Assembly (NCBI GenBank): GCA_026874595.1 | Contig: JAPPUL010000073.1 | Location: 519,973-583,972, forward strand | Direction of reading: 5' to 3' | DNA length: 64,000 bases | DNA from: Sipunculus nudus | Taxonomy: Eukaryota > Annelida > Sipuncula > Golfingiida > Sipunculidae | Part shown: positions 1 to 9,796 of the stretch, piece by piece | Position numbering within the stretch: position 1 is the stretch's first letter | Layout of the letters: every line of letters begins with the position of its first letter | Program-made: the position numbers and the translations under genes | Notes under the pieces: model-generated | Told to the model about the DNA's origin: nothing | What the model saw: only the letters and a program-made list of their open reading frames with translations | The model's database searches: none

Positions 1-37
1 TATAAAAAAGGATAGAACTAAGAAAATTAAGCACTAA
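1..37 (+). CDS. cas9: C-terminal tail of a gene cut by the window edge, probably cas9
   Basis: One frame is open from base 2 to a TAA at 35-37 and encodes a short lysine-rich tail (IKKDRTKKIKH). Its place directly upstream of cas1-cas2, and a repeat of type II character, make it likely to be the end of cas9. Only 11 residues are visible, so no domain supports the call. It is inference from gene order. The sequence between it and cas1 holds a small CTTAG/CTAAG hairpin at 90-105. Confidence 0.35.
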   Translation, partial: IKKDRTKKIKH

Positions 38-122
38 GAAGCAATAAAATAGTTTTTACGGACCTGTTAAGTAGATGCATGTCCACAAGCTTAGAAAAAA
101 CTAAGAAAAATGGGAGGGTGCT

Positions 123-1016
123 ATGTCCTGGCAGACAATATTTGTCCAAGATCCTTGTAGGCTCTCTATTAAGAATGCTAATATACTTCTTAAAAGACGA
201 GAGCAAGATAATATTAGCATGGCAATTAGTGAGATCTCCGTTATAATAATTGAGCACAAAGAAGTCATAATAACGAGTGCCATACTATCAAAATGCGCAG
301 AATATAACATTGCGCTTATATCCTGCAATGAAAAATACATGCCAACAGGTCTTTTCCAACCGATAGCGATGCACAGCCGCTTTACCAAACACCTTCTAAG
401 TCAGATTGGCTGGAGCGAGACCTTTAAAGGACGTGCCTGGCAACTGATAGTAAAAGCTAAGATAGAAAATCAAAGTGCCCTAATAAAAAAGATTGGAGCT
501 AAAGAACATCTTGAACTAAAAACGCTTGTTAAGCTTGTGGACTCAAAAGACAAGCAAAATGTAGAGGCTCGAGCATCAAAAGTATACTGGTCTGCTCTTT
601 TTGATGACTTTGCTAGAGGTTATAAAGACGACGTAAGAAACTCAGCCTTAAACTACGGCTATGCAATAATACGCTCTGTAATATCAAGAAACATAGTGGC
701 AACAGGCTTTATAGGGGCCTTAGGTTTACACCATAAAAGCGAGTTAAACTCCTTTAATCTTGCTGATGACCTAATCGAAGTTTTTAGACCCTTTGTAGAC
801 GAAAGAGTACATAAACTGTTTTCAGAGAAAGCAAAAGCCAAAGGAAGTGAACTAACAAGGGAAGATAAAATAGCCTTAATAGACCTACTAAACCACAAAG
901 TAATGCTTGAGGGGCAAAAGAACACTATCCTTGTTGCAATAAATAAAGTTTGTAGTTCGCTTTTAAAAGCAACGCAGGACAAAGATGCTAAACTACTTAT
1001 TGTACCTAAGCTATAA
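123..1016 (+). CDS. cas1: CRISPR-associated endonuclease Cas1 (type II)
   Basis: Metal-dependent integrase subunit that, with Cas2, inserts new spacers into the array. At 297 aa it has the usual length for type II Cas1. The expected catalytic triad is visible: Glu148 in NVEARAS, His204 in GLHHKSEL and Glu219 in DDLIEVFRP. The start is an ATG preceded by GGGAGG at about the right distance. It lies between the probable cas9 tail and cas2 on the same strand. With neither csn2 nor cas4 after cas2, the locus fits subtype II-C. The gene appears intact. Confidence 0.95.
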   Translation: MSWQTIFVQDPCRLSIKNANILLKRREQDNISMAISEISVIIIEHKEVIITSAILSKCAEYNIALISCNEKYMPTGLFQPIAMHSRFTKHLLSQIGWSETFKGRAWQLIVKAKIENQSALIKKIGAKEHLELKTLVKLVDSKDKQNVEARASKVYWSALFDDFARGYKDDVRNSALNYGYAIIRSVISRNIVATGFIGALGLHHKSELNSFNLADDLIEVFRPFVDERVHKLFSEKAKAKGSELTREDKIALIDLLNHKVMLEGQKNTILVAINKVCSSLLKATQDKDAKLLIVPKL

Positions 1017-1061
1017 ATGCTATAAATGATAGAGTTTTTAGTGATATGAAATTTTAGTGAT

Positions 1062-1385
1062 ATGGAAGATGAACGCTTTATGAGACTATTAGTTTTCTTT
1101 GATCTTCCAACAAAAACAAAAAAAGAAAGAATGCTTTATACCAAGTTTCGGAAGTTTTTATTAAACTCAGGTTTTGTAATGATACAATATTCTGTCTATG
1201 GACGGATATGCAAAGGGAGTGAAAGCGTTAAAGGACATATAAAGAAACTTAGAAAAGCGGTTCCACCAAAGGGTAATGTTCGAGCTATGCAGGTTACGGA
1301 GAAGCAGTTTGGTAGGATGGAAATACTTGTGGGGACAAGAAAGGAGGAGGAGGTACTGGCGGGTGAACAACTACTTTTGCTTTAA
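1062..1385 (+). CDS. cas2: CRISPR-associated protein Cas2
   Basis: Small partner of Cas1 in spacer acquisition. The ferredoxin-fold start MRLLVFFDLP with its conserved Asp is present, followed by a typical RKFLLNSGFVMIQYSVYGR segment. As called it is 107 aa; an internal ATG at 1080 would remove the first six residues and is an equally good start. It follows cas1 by 45 bp and is the last cas gene before the array. Confidence 0.93.
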   Translation: MEDERFMRLLVFFDLPTKTKKERMLYTKFRKFLLNSGFVMIQYSVYGRICKGSESVKGHIKKLRKAVPPKGNVRAMQVTEKQFGRMEILVGTRKEEEVLAGEQLLLL

Positions 1386-1682
1386 TTATTTCATTTAGGA
1401 TTGATGTTTTATTTTGTAATAAAAAGTTTTCTTTATTTAAGAAGTTAAAAAAAAAAGAGAAGTTAAAAAAAAAAAGAGAAAAAAGATGTGGATTTATTTT
1501 TGTGAAAAAAAGCTAAAAAAAGATATAAAAAAGGCAACATCTACGGTAAAAGCCAAGAGAAAGAAGAGAGAAAGGAGAGAGAAAGAAGAGAGAAAAAGCC
1601 TCATGTTATTGGCTAAATCTCTCGTTTTGTCTAGGCACTTTCCGTTGTAACCCTGTGCGTTACAATAAGTTACAGTCCACGT
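1386..1682. other. Leader-like region between cas2 and the CRISPR array
   Basis: No gene is seen in these 297 bp. The first half is A-rich with tandem purine runs (AAGTTAAAAAAAAAAGAG-like copies around 1441-1480, then GAGAGAAAG-like copies around 1555-1600). A perfect 7-bp inverted repeat, TTGTAAC/GTTACAA with a 7-nt loop, lies at 1645-1665, just before the first repeat. No poly-T run follows it, so it is not an obvious terminator. The position is that of a leader, but nothing seen fixes which end of the array acquires spacers. Confidence 0.5.
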
Positions 1683-4600
1683 AATATACTACATCTTGAA
1701 ATGAAAGGGTACTATAACAGAGTTACACCCTTGTTAAAGCCTGTCATGAATATACTACATCTTGAAATGAAAGGGTACTATAACATGGTATTGACACTTA
1801 TACGCTGTAAAGTTAATATACTACATCTTGAAATGAAAGGGTACTATAACACATCCAGACCAGCAACCTTTTCACCTTGTAATATACTACATCTTGAAAT
1901 GAAAGGGTACTATAACCTCAATTTGTATATTCTCAATCTCATTCCAAATATACTACATCTTGAAATGAAAGGGTACTATAACACAACTCTCGACAATGAA
2001 ACCGTCGAGCTAAATATACTACATCTTGAAATGAAAGGGTACTATAACTATATGCCTCGTTTGTCGCTCTCATACTCAAATATACTACATCTTGAAATGA
2101 AAGGGTACTATAACAGTAACTTTATAGATAAGATTGTCGTTATTAATATACTACATCTTGAAATGAAAGGGTACTATAACAGAAAAACAGGCATTGAGTT
2201 TAGTAAGTTTAATATACTACATCTTGAAATGAAAGGGTACTATAACATGATAGTTTTAGACATTCTAGTGGTGTTTAATATACTACATCTTGAAATGAAA
2301 GGGTACTATAACTTATAATAATCCGCTAAATTCCATTCCTTCAATATACTACATCTTGAAATGAAAGGGTACTATAACTCATAATAATATACACTGCTAC
2401 CCGTTTTTAATATACTACATCTTGAAATGAAAGGGTACTATAACCCCATATTGCACGTCGTTAAGTGATAATGTAATATACTACATCTTGAAATGAAAGG
2501 GTACTATAACATACAGCTTGAAAACATGAACATCCGTAAGAATATACTACATCTTGAAATGAAAGGGTACTATAACCTTATCAAAGAGAATTTGCGCAAC
2601 ATGGAAAATATACTACATCTTGAAATGAAAGGGTACTATAACATGGATATAATACTAGTTAGTGTCAGTGTGAATATACTACATCTTGAAATGAAAGGGT
2701 ACTATAACCATAGTGCCAATCCCAACTAGTACTAGTTAATATACTACATCTTGAAATGAAAGGGTACTATAACCTGGGTAAAAGTGATGCACAACATCAA
2801 GGCAATATACTACATCTTGAAATGAAAGGGTACTATAACTTTATGTTATCATTATCTTTTAAATTATTTAATATACTACATCTTGAAATGAAAGGGTACT
2901 ATAACTAGCTCGAAGGTAGGCAGTCATAATGTCGAAATATACTACATCTTGAAATGAAAGGGTACTATAACTGAAAATAATATCAAATGATAATGTCCAC
3001 GAATATACTACATCTTGAAATGAAAGGGTACTATAACATAATGGATTAGGATAAGGAGGATCAAAATAATATACTACATCTTGAAATGAAAGGGTACTAT
3101 AACCTTATGATGGTCGAAGTAATGAGACATGGAATATACTACATCTTGAAATGAAAGGGTACTATAACGTTATCTATACTAACTTCACCAACTGAAATAA
3201 TATACTACATCTTGAAATGAAAGGGTACTATAACTACATACCAACCTATTTCACGTTCCTTTACAATATACTACATCTTGAAATGAAAGGGTACTATAAC
3301 TACATACCAACCTATTTCACGTTCCTTTACAATATACTACATCTTGAAATGAAAGGGTACTATAACTATCTTATCATAGCTGTTATAATAATCTAAAATA
3401 TACTACATCTTGAAATGAAAGGGTACTATAACGACCACTTGTGTGTTTTGTTGCGCACAAAAAATATACTACATCTTGAAATGAAAGGGTACTATAACCA
3501 TAAGAAAACGGGTAGCCATCTACTACCGAATATACTACATCTTGAAATGAAAGGGTACTATAACCAAAAGTCGCATGTTCTCCAAAGCGACCAAAATATA
3601 CTACATCTTGAAATGAAAGGGTACTATAACTACATACAAAATTTGTATACATTTGAAGGAAATATACTACATCTTGAAATGAAAGGGTACTATAACTCTG
3701 ATTAAAACACACCCTAGCCTTTCGCAAATATACTACATCTTGAAATGAAAGGGTACTATAACGACCACTTGTGTGTTTTGTTGCGCACAAAAAATATACT
3801 ACATCTTGAAATGAAAGGGTACTATAACAATAGTTAGCAGTACATGCTATATTAAATAAATATACTACATCTTGAAATGAAAGGGTACTATAACCGGGTG
3901 GTTTATTTCTAGTTGTTGCTTTTTAATATACTACATCTTGAAATGAAAGGGTACTATAACCAAAAACTCTTTTTAAATTATCAAGTATTAAATATACTAC
4001 ATCTTGAAATGAAAGGGTACTATAACGTAATTAGGACGAATAACTAATATTTCTTCAATATACTACATCTTGAAATGAAAGGGTACTATAACAAAGAGAG
4101 AGGTAAAAGAAGAGGATATATTAATATACTACATCTTGAAATGAAAGGGTACTATAACTCATTATAACCGACATGGTTTTGATGAGTTAATATACTACAT
4201 CTTGAAATGAAAGGGTACTATAACTATATATATAGCAAGTGCAATTATACATTAAATATACTACATCTTGAAATGAAAGGGTACTATAACAGCATTTTAA
4301 AGGATGCTAACAAACTACTTAATATACTACATCTTGAAATGAAAGGGTACTATAACTCACCGCTCAACTCTCGATACTCATACTTAAATATACTACATCT
4401 TGAAATGAAAGGGTACTATAACACTCCTGTTCTCCATATGTTTACATTTTTCAATATACTACATCTTGAAATGAAAGGGTACTATAACCTATTTACAGCG
4501 TTCCAGTATTCGTTACTGAATATACTACATCTTGAAATGAAAGGGTACTATAACAAAAGCGACGCAGTTTTAAAAAAGTAATGAAATATACTACATCTTG

Positions 4601-5280
4601 AAATGAAAGGGTACTATAACGAAAATATGTCTGATATCTTATTAAAGACTAATATACTACATCTTGAAATGAAAGGGTACTATAACAGAGTACATCAGTA
4701 TGTATATTTCTTAACAAATATACTACATCTTGAAATGAAAGGGTACTATAACCGGTCGTCGCTGGGCTGGTTGGGTTGGTCTAATATACTACATCTTGAA
4801 ATGAAAGGGTACTATAACACGATGAGCTGAGGTTTAAAGTTTGATGAAAATATACTACATCTTGAAATGAAAGGGTACTATAACTGAGTCGGATTTGATA
4901 TATTAAGATATTTTGAATATACTACATCTTGAAATGAAAGGGTACTATAACCTGAAGCATGTGCATATAAATATCTTACAAAATATACTACATCTTGAAA
5001 TGAAAGGGTACTATAACAAGGCAGCACTCACAGCCGATTACAGAAGAAATATACTACATCTTGAAATGAAAGGGTACTATAACCACTGAGAGGATATCAC
5101 AAGTTACAATCTCAATATACTACATCTTGAAATGAAAGGGTACTATAACTTCGCATCTGCAACTTTCATTTGAATTCCTAATATACTACATCTTGAAATG
5201 AAAGGGTACTATAACTATAGTAGCGACGGTATGGACAAACATGAAATATACTACATCTTGAAATGAAAGGGTACTATAAC
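1683..5280. CRISPR. Type II CRISPR array, 55 repeats and 54 spacers
   Basis: A 36-bp repeat, beginning AATATACTACATC and ending GGGTACTATAAC on the plus strand, recurs 55 times with no variants noticed by eye. Period is 66 bp; spacers are 30 nt except three of 29 (2709-2737, 3104-3132, 5216-5244) and one of 31 (4885-4915). Read on the minus strand the repeat starts GTTATAGTACCC, the usual 5' form of type II repeats, and ends TATATT, a near-consensus -10 hexamer. That suggests minus-strand crRNAs, possibly from a promoter in each repeat as known for II-C. The spacers at 3235 and 3301 are identical, as are those at 3433 and 3763. ORFs reading MKGYYN through the array are artefacts of the repeat. 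Confidence 0.98.
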
Positions 5281-5304
5281 TTAATAACTTAATAACTTAA
5301 TAAC
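5281..5304. repeat. Three copies of an 8-mer directly after the last CRISPR repeat
   Basis: The 8-mer TAATAACT is repeated three times immediately after the last CRISPR repeat and runs up to the hsdR stop codon. It fills the whole gap, so the array and the convergent hsdR gene are almost contiguous. Confidence 0.7.
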
Positions 5305-8247
5305 TTAATTATTCATGATATTATACGCTCTTATTGTTAAATATTTATATACAGCCTTTTTAATATCTTGATCATTAAGAAACTTACTTATTAACTCTTC
5401 ATTTTGTCCCATTCGATTAACAAGTAAACCGCCTATCTCTTTAGCAAAAACTAAACTAAACCCATCAAAAGGATTAACCTTTGCTGACTCCTTAAGTTTA
5501 TTATCCATTAATGCATCCTCTACAACAGAATTAAGAAAAAACTCATCACCACTACTAAACTCAGCTTTATACCTCTCGTTGAAAAGCTTAATAACCATCG
5601 ATAGTGCTTCTTGCTCAGGCTCATCCTTAAGAGCCCCCATATCAACAAGACCATCTACATAACCATTATCCCCCTTGCTAATGCCTATTGACCCTTCAGA
5701 AATCTTCTGTAATCTGTAATACTCTAAAGCAACATCACCCTCAATATCAAGAATACTACTTCCCCGCCTAGGCAACTTAGCCTCTAAGTACCTTAAATAA
5801 GTATAGAGCTTTTCAAGGTCTGAGTCTTGAAACGGTATGATCTGTGCAAGAAAAGAATAAAGACTCCTAAACTTAATAAGTGTAGACTTAAACCCCTCCT
5901 TGTCATCTAACTCACAAAACCGTGCCTTTCCCTTATCCAAAATACTAACCATTCGACCATGATCTCTATATTGATCCGCTTTCTTAGAAGAAATAAAAAA
6001 CCTCCAAAACTCATTAACCTCCTCTACAAAATAAACCCTATACCCAGCTAACTTACCTTGAAACTCGTATAACTCCTTATAGTCTACCCTCTCACCAATA
6101 ATCGTCCTCTCATAATAAGGCTTAAACGCCTCTTGGATGTCCTGTGGCTCATTTACAAAGTCTAATACAAAAGTATCCTCCTTTCCCTCACAAGTACGGT
6201 TTAACCTTGACAAGGTCTGTATAGCATAAATACCACTTAACTTCTTATCCACATACATACTATGGAGAAATGGCTGATCAAAACCAGTCTGGTACTTCTC
6301 AGCAACAATTAAAATACAATAATAAGAACTACTAAACCTCTCCGCTAACTCCGTCTCCTTAATCCCTTGATTCATCCCCGGCTCCGTATACTCAATGCCA
6401 TCATCATTAACAGTACCAGAAAACGCAACAAGTGTCCGTATATCTTTATAACCCTTATCGTTAAGATACTTATCAATAGCACGCTTATACCTAACCGCAT
6501 GAAGACGACCACTAGTAACAACCATTGCCTTTGCCATACCACCTATCTTATGGCGTGTGTAAGCCATAAAATGCTCAACTATAACCTCAACCTTCTGAGC
6601 AATATTATAAGGATGAAAACTAATAAACCTCGCAAGAGCTAAAGCCGCCTTCTTCTTATCAACCTCTGGATCATCTTCTATACTCTTAATTAGCCTATAG
6701 TAAGCCTTGTAAGTCGTGTAGTGATTAAGTACATCAAGTATAAACCCCTCCTCAATCGCCTGCCGCATACTATAAAGATGAAAAGACTCAGGCTTGCCAT
6801 CTATACCCTCACGACCAAATATCTCTAAAGTCTTATACTTCGGAGTAGCCGTAAATGCAAAAAAAGATATGTTATCTTGATGTCCACGCTTGCTCATAGC
6901 CCTTATAATCTCATCCTCTGTATCAGTATAACTATCACCATCTTGTGAAGCCAATACACCCTTCATCTCAGATGCCGACTGCCCCCCCATAGACGAATGT
7001 GCCTCATCTATAATTACAGCATAAGTCCTGTCCTTTAAATTGGCAACCCTATCAACTACAAAAGGAAACTTCTGAAGTGTCGTTATTATAATGGGTACCC
7101 CTGTAGAAATCGCCTCAGCAAGCTGTTTAGAGTCCTTATCAATCTTCTTAACAACTCCTGCCTTATGCTCAAATTGAGAAATAGTGTTTTGTAACTGCTG
7201 ATCCAATACCCGCCTGTCTGTAACTACAACTACAGACGAAAATACCTTCTTATCATAATCATTATGTAAAGAGGAAAGCCTATGAGCTACCCATGCAATA
7301 GAATTAGACTTACCCGACCCTGCCGAATGTTGTATTAAATAATTATGACCCGAACCCTCCCCTTTAGAAGCAATTAATAACTTACGAACTACATCAAGTT
7401 GATGGTATCTAGGAAAAATCATAGACTCATTCTTAACTTTCTTAGCAGCTTTCTTAGCCCCAACCTTTACGCCGTCAGACTGTAAATGAAGAAACTTAGA
7501 AACTATATCTAATAAAGAATCCCTAGTTAAAACCTCCACCCACAAATAAGAAGTCTTATACCCACCCGGATTAATAGGATTACCCTTACCATTATCAAAA
7601 CCCTTGTTAAATGGTAAAAAATAAGTGTCCTTCTTAGCTAACCTTGTTGTCATGTAAACCTCATCAGTGTCAACAGCAAAATTAACCAGTGAACGCCTAT
7701 TAAATTGAAAAAGCTTATCAGAAGGATTACGGTCTGTCTTATATTGATTAATAGCATGCTCGTAAGTCTGACCAGTCATAGGATTCTTAAGCTCCATGGT
7801 AACAACAGGAATACCGTTTATAGTTAAAACAATATCAATAACCTTATTACTAGATGAGCGAGCCTGCCTTATAATAGCTAACTTATTCAAGTCATATAAC
7901 CTTTTAGTGTCAGGATTCATACCAGATACAGGTTCAAAAAATACAGCCATTATAGTCTGCCCGTAACACTTAAATCCATTCCGAAGAACAGACAAACAAC
8001 CCTCATAAGCACTATCCAATGCACGAACTAAATCATTAATAATAACATCTTTTGCCTTCTCTTTATGTATACTTTTAATATACATAAAGACCTCACCTTG
8101 AGACTCCATAACAAACTTACAAAATATATCAGTATCAAGACATAAATCAGAATCAAAATCCTTATAGCTACGCTTTATATACTTATCATGTCTAGTAAGG
8201 TAATCCTCAATTACACTCTCAAATGCCTCCTCAGTATAATTAGCCAT
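5305..8247 (-). CDS. hsdR: Type I restriction enzyme, R (restriction/translocase) subunit
   Basis: ATP-dependent DNA translocase and nuclease subunit of a type I system. Length is 980 aa, normal for the family. The N-terminal PD-(D/E)xK nuclease shows Asp138 and Glu152-x-Lys154 (VVTMELKNP). The SF2 motor shows Walker A HSAGSGKS at 307-314, DEAH at 414-417, a later FTATP motif and QTLSRLNRT near residue 690. It is the last gene of an hsdM-hsdS-hsdR set on the minus strand, separated from hsdS by about 200 bp. The reading frame is intact, whereas hsdM is not, so the state of the whole system depends on the hsdM frameshift. Confidence 0.95.
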   Translation of the reverse strand: MANYTEEAFESVIEDYLTRHDKYIKRSYKDFDSDLCLDTDIFCKFVMESQGEVFMYIKSIHKEKAKDVIINDLVRALDSAYEGCLSVLRNGFKCYGQTIMAVFFEPVSGMNPDTKRLYDLNKLAIIRQARSSSNKVIDIVLTINGIPVVTMELKNPMTGQTYEHAINQYKTDRNPSDKLFQFNRRSLVNFAVDTDEVYMTTRLAKKDTYFLPFNKGFDNGKGNPINPGGYKTSYLWVEVLTRDSLLDIVSKFLHLQSDGVKVGAKKAAKKVKNESMIFPRYHQLDVVRKLLIASKGEGSGHNYLIQHSAGSGKSNSIAWVAHRLSSLHNDYDKKVFSSVVVVTDRRVLDQQLQNTISQFEHKAGVVKKIDKDSKQLAEAISTGVPIIITTLQKFPFVVDRVANLKDRTYAVIIDEAHSSMGGQSASEMKGVLASQDGDSYTDTEDEIIRAMSKRGHQDNISFFAFTATPKYKTLEIFGREGIDGKPESFHLYSMRQAIEEGFILDVLNHYTTYKAYYRLIKSIEDDPEVDKKKAALALARFISFHPYNIAQKVEVIVEHFMAYTRHKIGGMAKAMVVTSGRLHAVRYKRAIDKYLNDKGYKDIRTLVAFSGTVNDDGIEYTEPGMNQGIKETELAERFSSSYYCILIVAEKYQTGFDQPFLHSMYVDKKLSGIYAIQTLSRLNRTCEGKEDTFVLDFVNEPQDIQEAFKPYYERTIIGERVDYKELYEFQGKLAGYRVYFVEEVNEFWRFFISSKKADQYRDHGRMVSILDKGKARFCELDDKEGFKSTLIKFRSLYSFLAQIIPFQDSDLEKLYTYLRYLEAKLPRRGSSILDIEGDVALEYYRLQKISEGSIGISKGDNGYVDGLVDMGALKDEPEQEALSMVIKLFNERYKAEFSSGDEFFLNSVVEDALMDNKLKESAKVNPFDGFSLVFAKEIGGLLVNRMGQNEELISKFLNDQDIKKAVYKYLTIRAYNIMNN

Positions 8248-8282
8248 AATCTGCCCCCTAAAACAAAAATATAAAACCCTGT

Positions 8283-8406
8283 ATTTATCATATTACTAAA
8301 ACCACATACCTAAAATCCAACATAACACTAAGCATGGCTCTGTCTGGATCTCTAAATCATATTCTGCCAAGTTCATCCAATATGTATAACGCTTATGGAC
8401 ATCCAT
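8283..8406 (-). pseudogene. Remnant of a HEPN-domain gene
   Basis: The gap between hsdS and hsdR encodes on the minus strand an ATG-started 36-codon frame (8406 to 8296) beginning MDVHKRYTYWMNLAEYDLE. This closely resembles the first helix of HEPN nucleotide-binding/RNase proteins (YWxxLAEYDLETAxAML). After DLE the similarity continues in another frame as RAMLSVMLDFRYVVL, so a small insertion has shifted it. The rest is missing. HEPN genes often sit inside type I restriction loci, which supports the reading. The assignment rests on motif recognition only. Confidence 0.5.
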
Positions 8407-8444
8407 AAAATAGTCTTAATTGATATTATACTAACTCATAATTA

Positions 8445-9794
8445 TTAATATCTATCATTATTAATATCTATTCTACCCAAAACAGCATTGGTTATTAAAG
8501 ATGAGCGGTACTCCTTTAATAAGTCTATTGACCTTTTAATCTTTTGCTCGAGTAAATCAATACTGCTAGTCTCTTTATCTAAGAAATCTGCTATTTGACG
8601 TTGTTCGTCTATAGAGGGCAGGGGAATCTTAATATCTCCTACTATATCAGTATTAAGATTTAATTGTGTCCCTAACTTTCCAAGACCTCCAAAAGGCCTA
8701 ACTGATAAAAATATGTAGTATAGATACTCGCTACTATGTTTTAGATAAGGGAAATATACAAAACCATCATGGATACAACATCTTATCTTTGTAATAATGG
8801 GCTTACCAACAGAACCTGCAATACTAAGAAACAACTTACCCGGCTCAAGTTTAACACTTAAACTTGAGCCTAAGTCTGATAACTTTTGTGTTGTAAACTC
8901 AAGGTACTTTAAACTTGCAGAAACATCAGTAATTCTTACCCAAGAATATTTACCATTATCATCAAAGTATCTAGTATCATCTATAGGTCGAGGAGATGCT
9001 CCTCTTTTTACAAGAGTCAAATGCCTAATTTTAACAACCCTCCACTCCTCAGGGATGTCGCCTATCCAGTCAATACCTGACGGCTTTAACTTAACTTTAT
9101 CATCTAAGCCCTTAGTTACCGCCCTAGTTATTAACGCCTGCCGCTTCTCCTTTAAAAGCTCTATCTGTTGCTCCTTTTTACTTATTAACTGGTCAACTAA
9201 AGCGGTATGTTTGTCTAAGAAAGCGGCTATTTGACGCTGCTCGTTTAAAGGAGGGAGTGGAGTCTTAATACTGCCTAGCTGTGAACGACTTATTCTATCT
9301 CTAGTACTGCCCCTGCTAAGTACAGATAGATATGACAAATAATAACCTGAGCTTAAATAGTAAACTATATATCCTGAATCAATATTGTTTCTTATTTTAA
9401 GAATACAAACATCAACTGATGTAATCATACGTTTTCCTATATCAGGGGCAAGACATGCACGACCAACAGGGGCAGCAAGTCTGCATATTAATATATCACC
9501 AGGAAAAACCTCTGTACAGTTTAAATCAAAAAATGTTTTTTCTGTAATATAACGAAACCCTTGCTCTTTATACTTCCCAATGCCAATATTACCCGTTTGT
9601 AGAAGTCGTATACCATAATCTGTTATATATGGAGACTCAATCCAATCACCATCAATAAATGTTTCCTCTCCTTTTTTTGCCAAAGACTTTATTGGTAATA
9701 AACTCCACCCTTCAGGGATGTCGCCTATCCAGTCAATACCTGACGGCTTTAACTTAACTCTATCATCCAAACCCTTAGCCTTTTTACCAAGCAT
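8445..9794 (-). CDS. hsdS: Type I restriction system specificity subunit
   Basis: The 449-aa target-recognition subunit directs HsdM and HsdR to a bipartite DNA site. Two target recognition domains are visible, each opening with GIDWIGDIPE and ending in a coiled conserved region with LPPLNEQRQIAAFLDK or LPSIDEQRQIADFLDK. The gene starts 2 bp after the hsdM stop codon, so the two are surely co-transcribed. The N-terminal lead-in (KGLDDRVKLKPSGIDWIGDI) is repeated almost exactly before the second recognition domain and is backed by a 47-bp identical DNA repeat. The frame is intact. Confidence 0.93.
   Translation of the reverse strand: MLGKKAKGLDDRVKLKPSGIDWIGDIPEGWSLLPIKSLAKKGEETFIDGDWIESPYITDYGIRLLQTGNIGIGKYKEQGFRYITEKTFFDLNCTEVFPGDILICRLAAPVGRACLAPDIGKRMITSVDVCILKIRNNIDSGYIVYYLSSGYYLSYLSVLSRGSTRDRISRSQLGSIKTPLPPLNEQRQIAAFLDKHTALVDQLISKKEQQIELLKEKRQALITRAVTKGLDDKVKLKPSGIDWIGDIPEEWRVVKIRHLTLVKRGASPRPIDDTRYFDDNGKYSWVRITDVSASLKYLEFTTQKLSDLGSSLSVKLEPGKLFLSIAGSVGKPIITKIRCCIHDGFVYFPYLKHSSEYLYYIFLSVRPFGGLGKLGTQLNLNTDIVGDIKIPLPSIDEQRQIADFLDKETSSIDLLEQKIKRSIDLLKEYRSSLITNAVLGRIDINNDRY
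9050..9759. repeat. 47-bp direct repeat inside hsdS (9050-9096 and 9713-9759)
   Basis: Two perfect 47-bp copies lie 663 bp apart, one at the start of each target recognition domain. Recombination between them would delete the first recognition domain and the central conserved region. The same sequence elsewhere in the genome would allow exchange of recognition domains. Confidence 0.85.
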
Positions 9795-9796
9795 AG

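Noticed and set aside
1645-1665. Inverted repeat before the array as tracrRNA or terminator
   Set aside because: It does not match the repeat beyond a few bases and has no T-run; listed only as part of the leader.
1701-4830. Several plus-strand and minus-strand ORFs with repeated MKGYYN or YSTLSFQDVVY
   Set aside because: They are translations of the CRISPR repeats and spacers; the 66-bp period happens to be a multiple of three.
1683-5280. Spacers targeting other parts of this window
   Set aside because: None was noticed while reading, but this was not an exhaustive comparison; a computed search would be needed.
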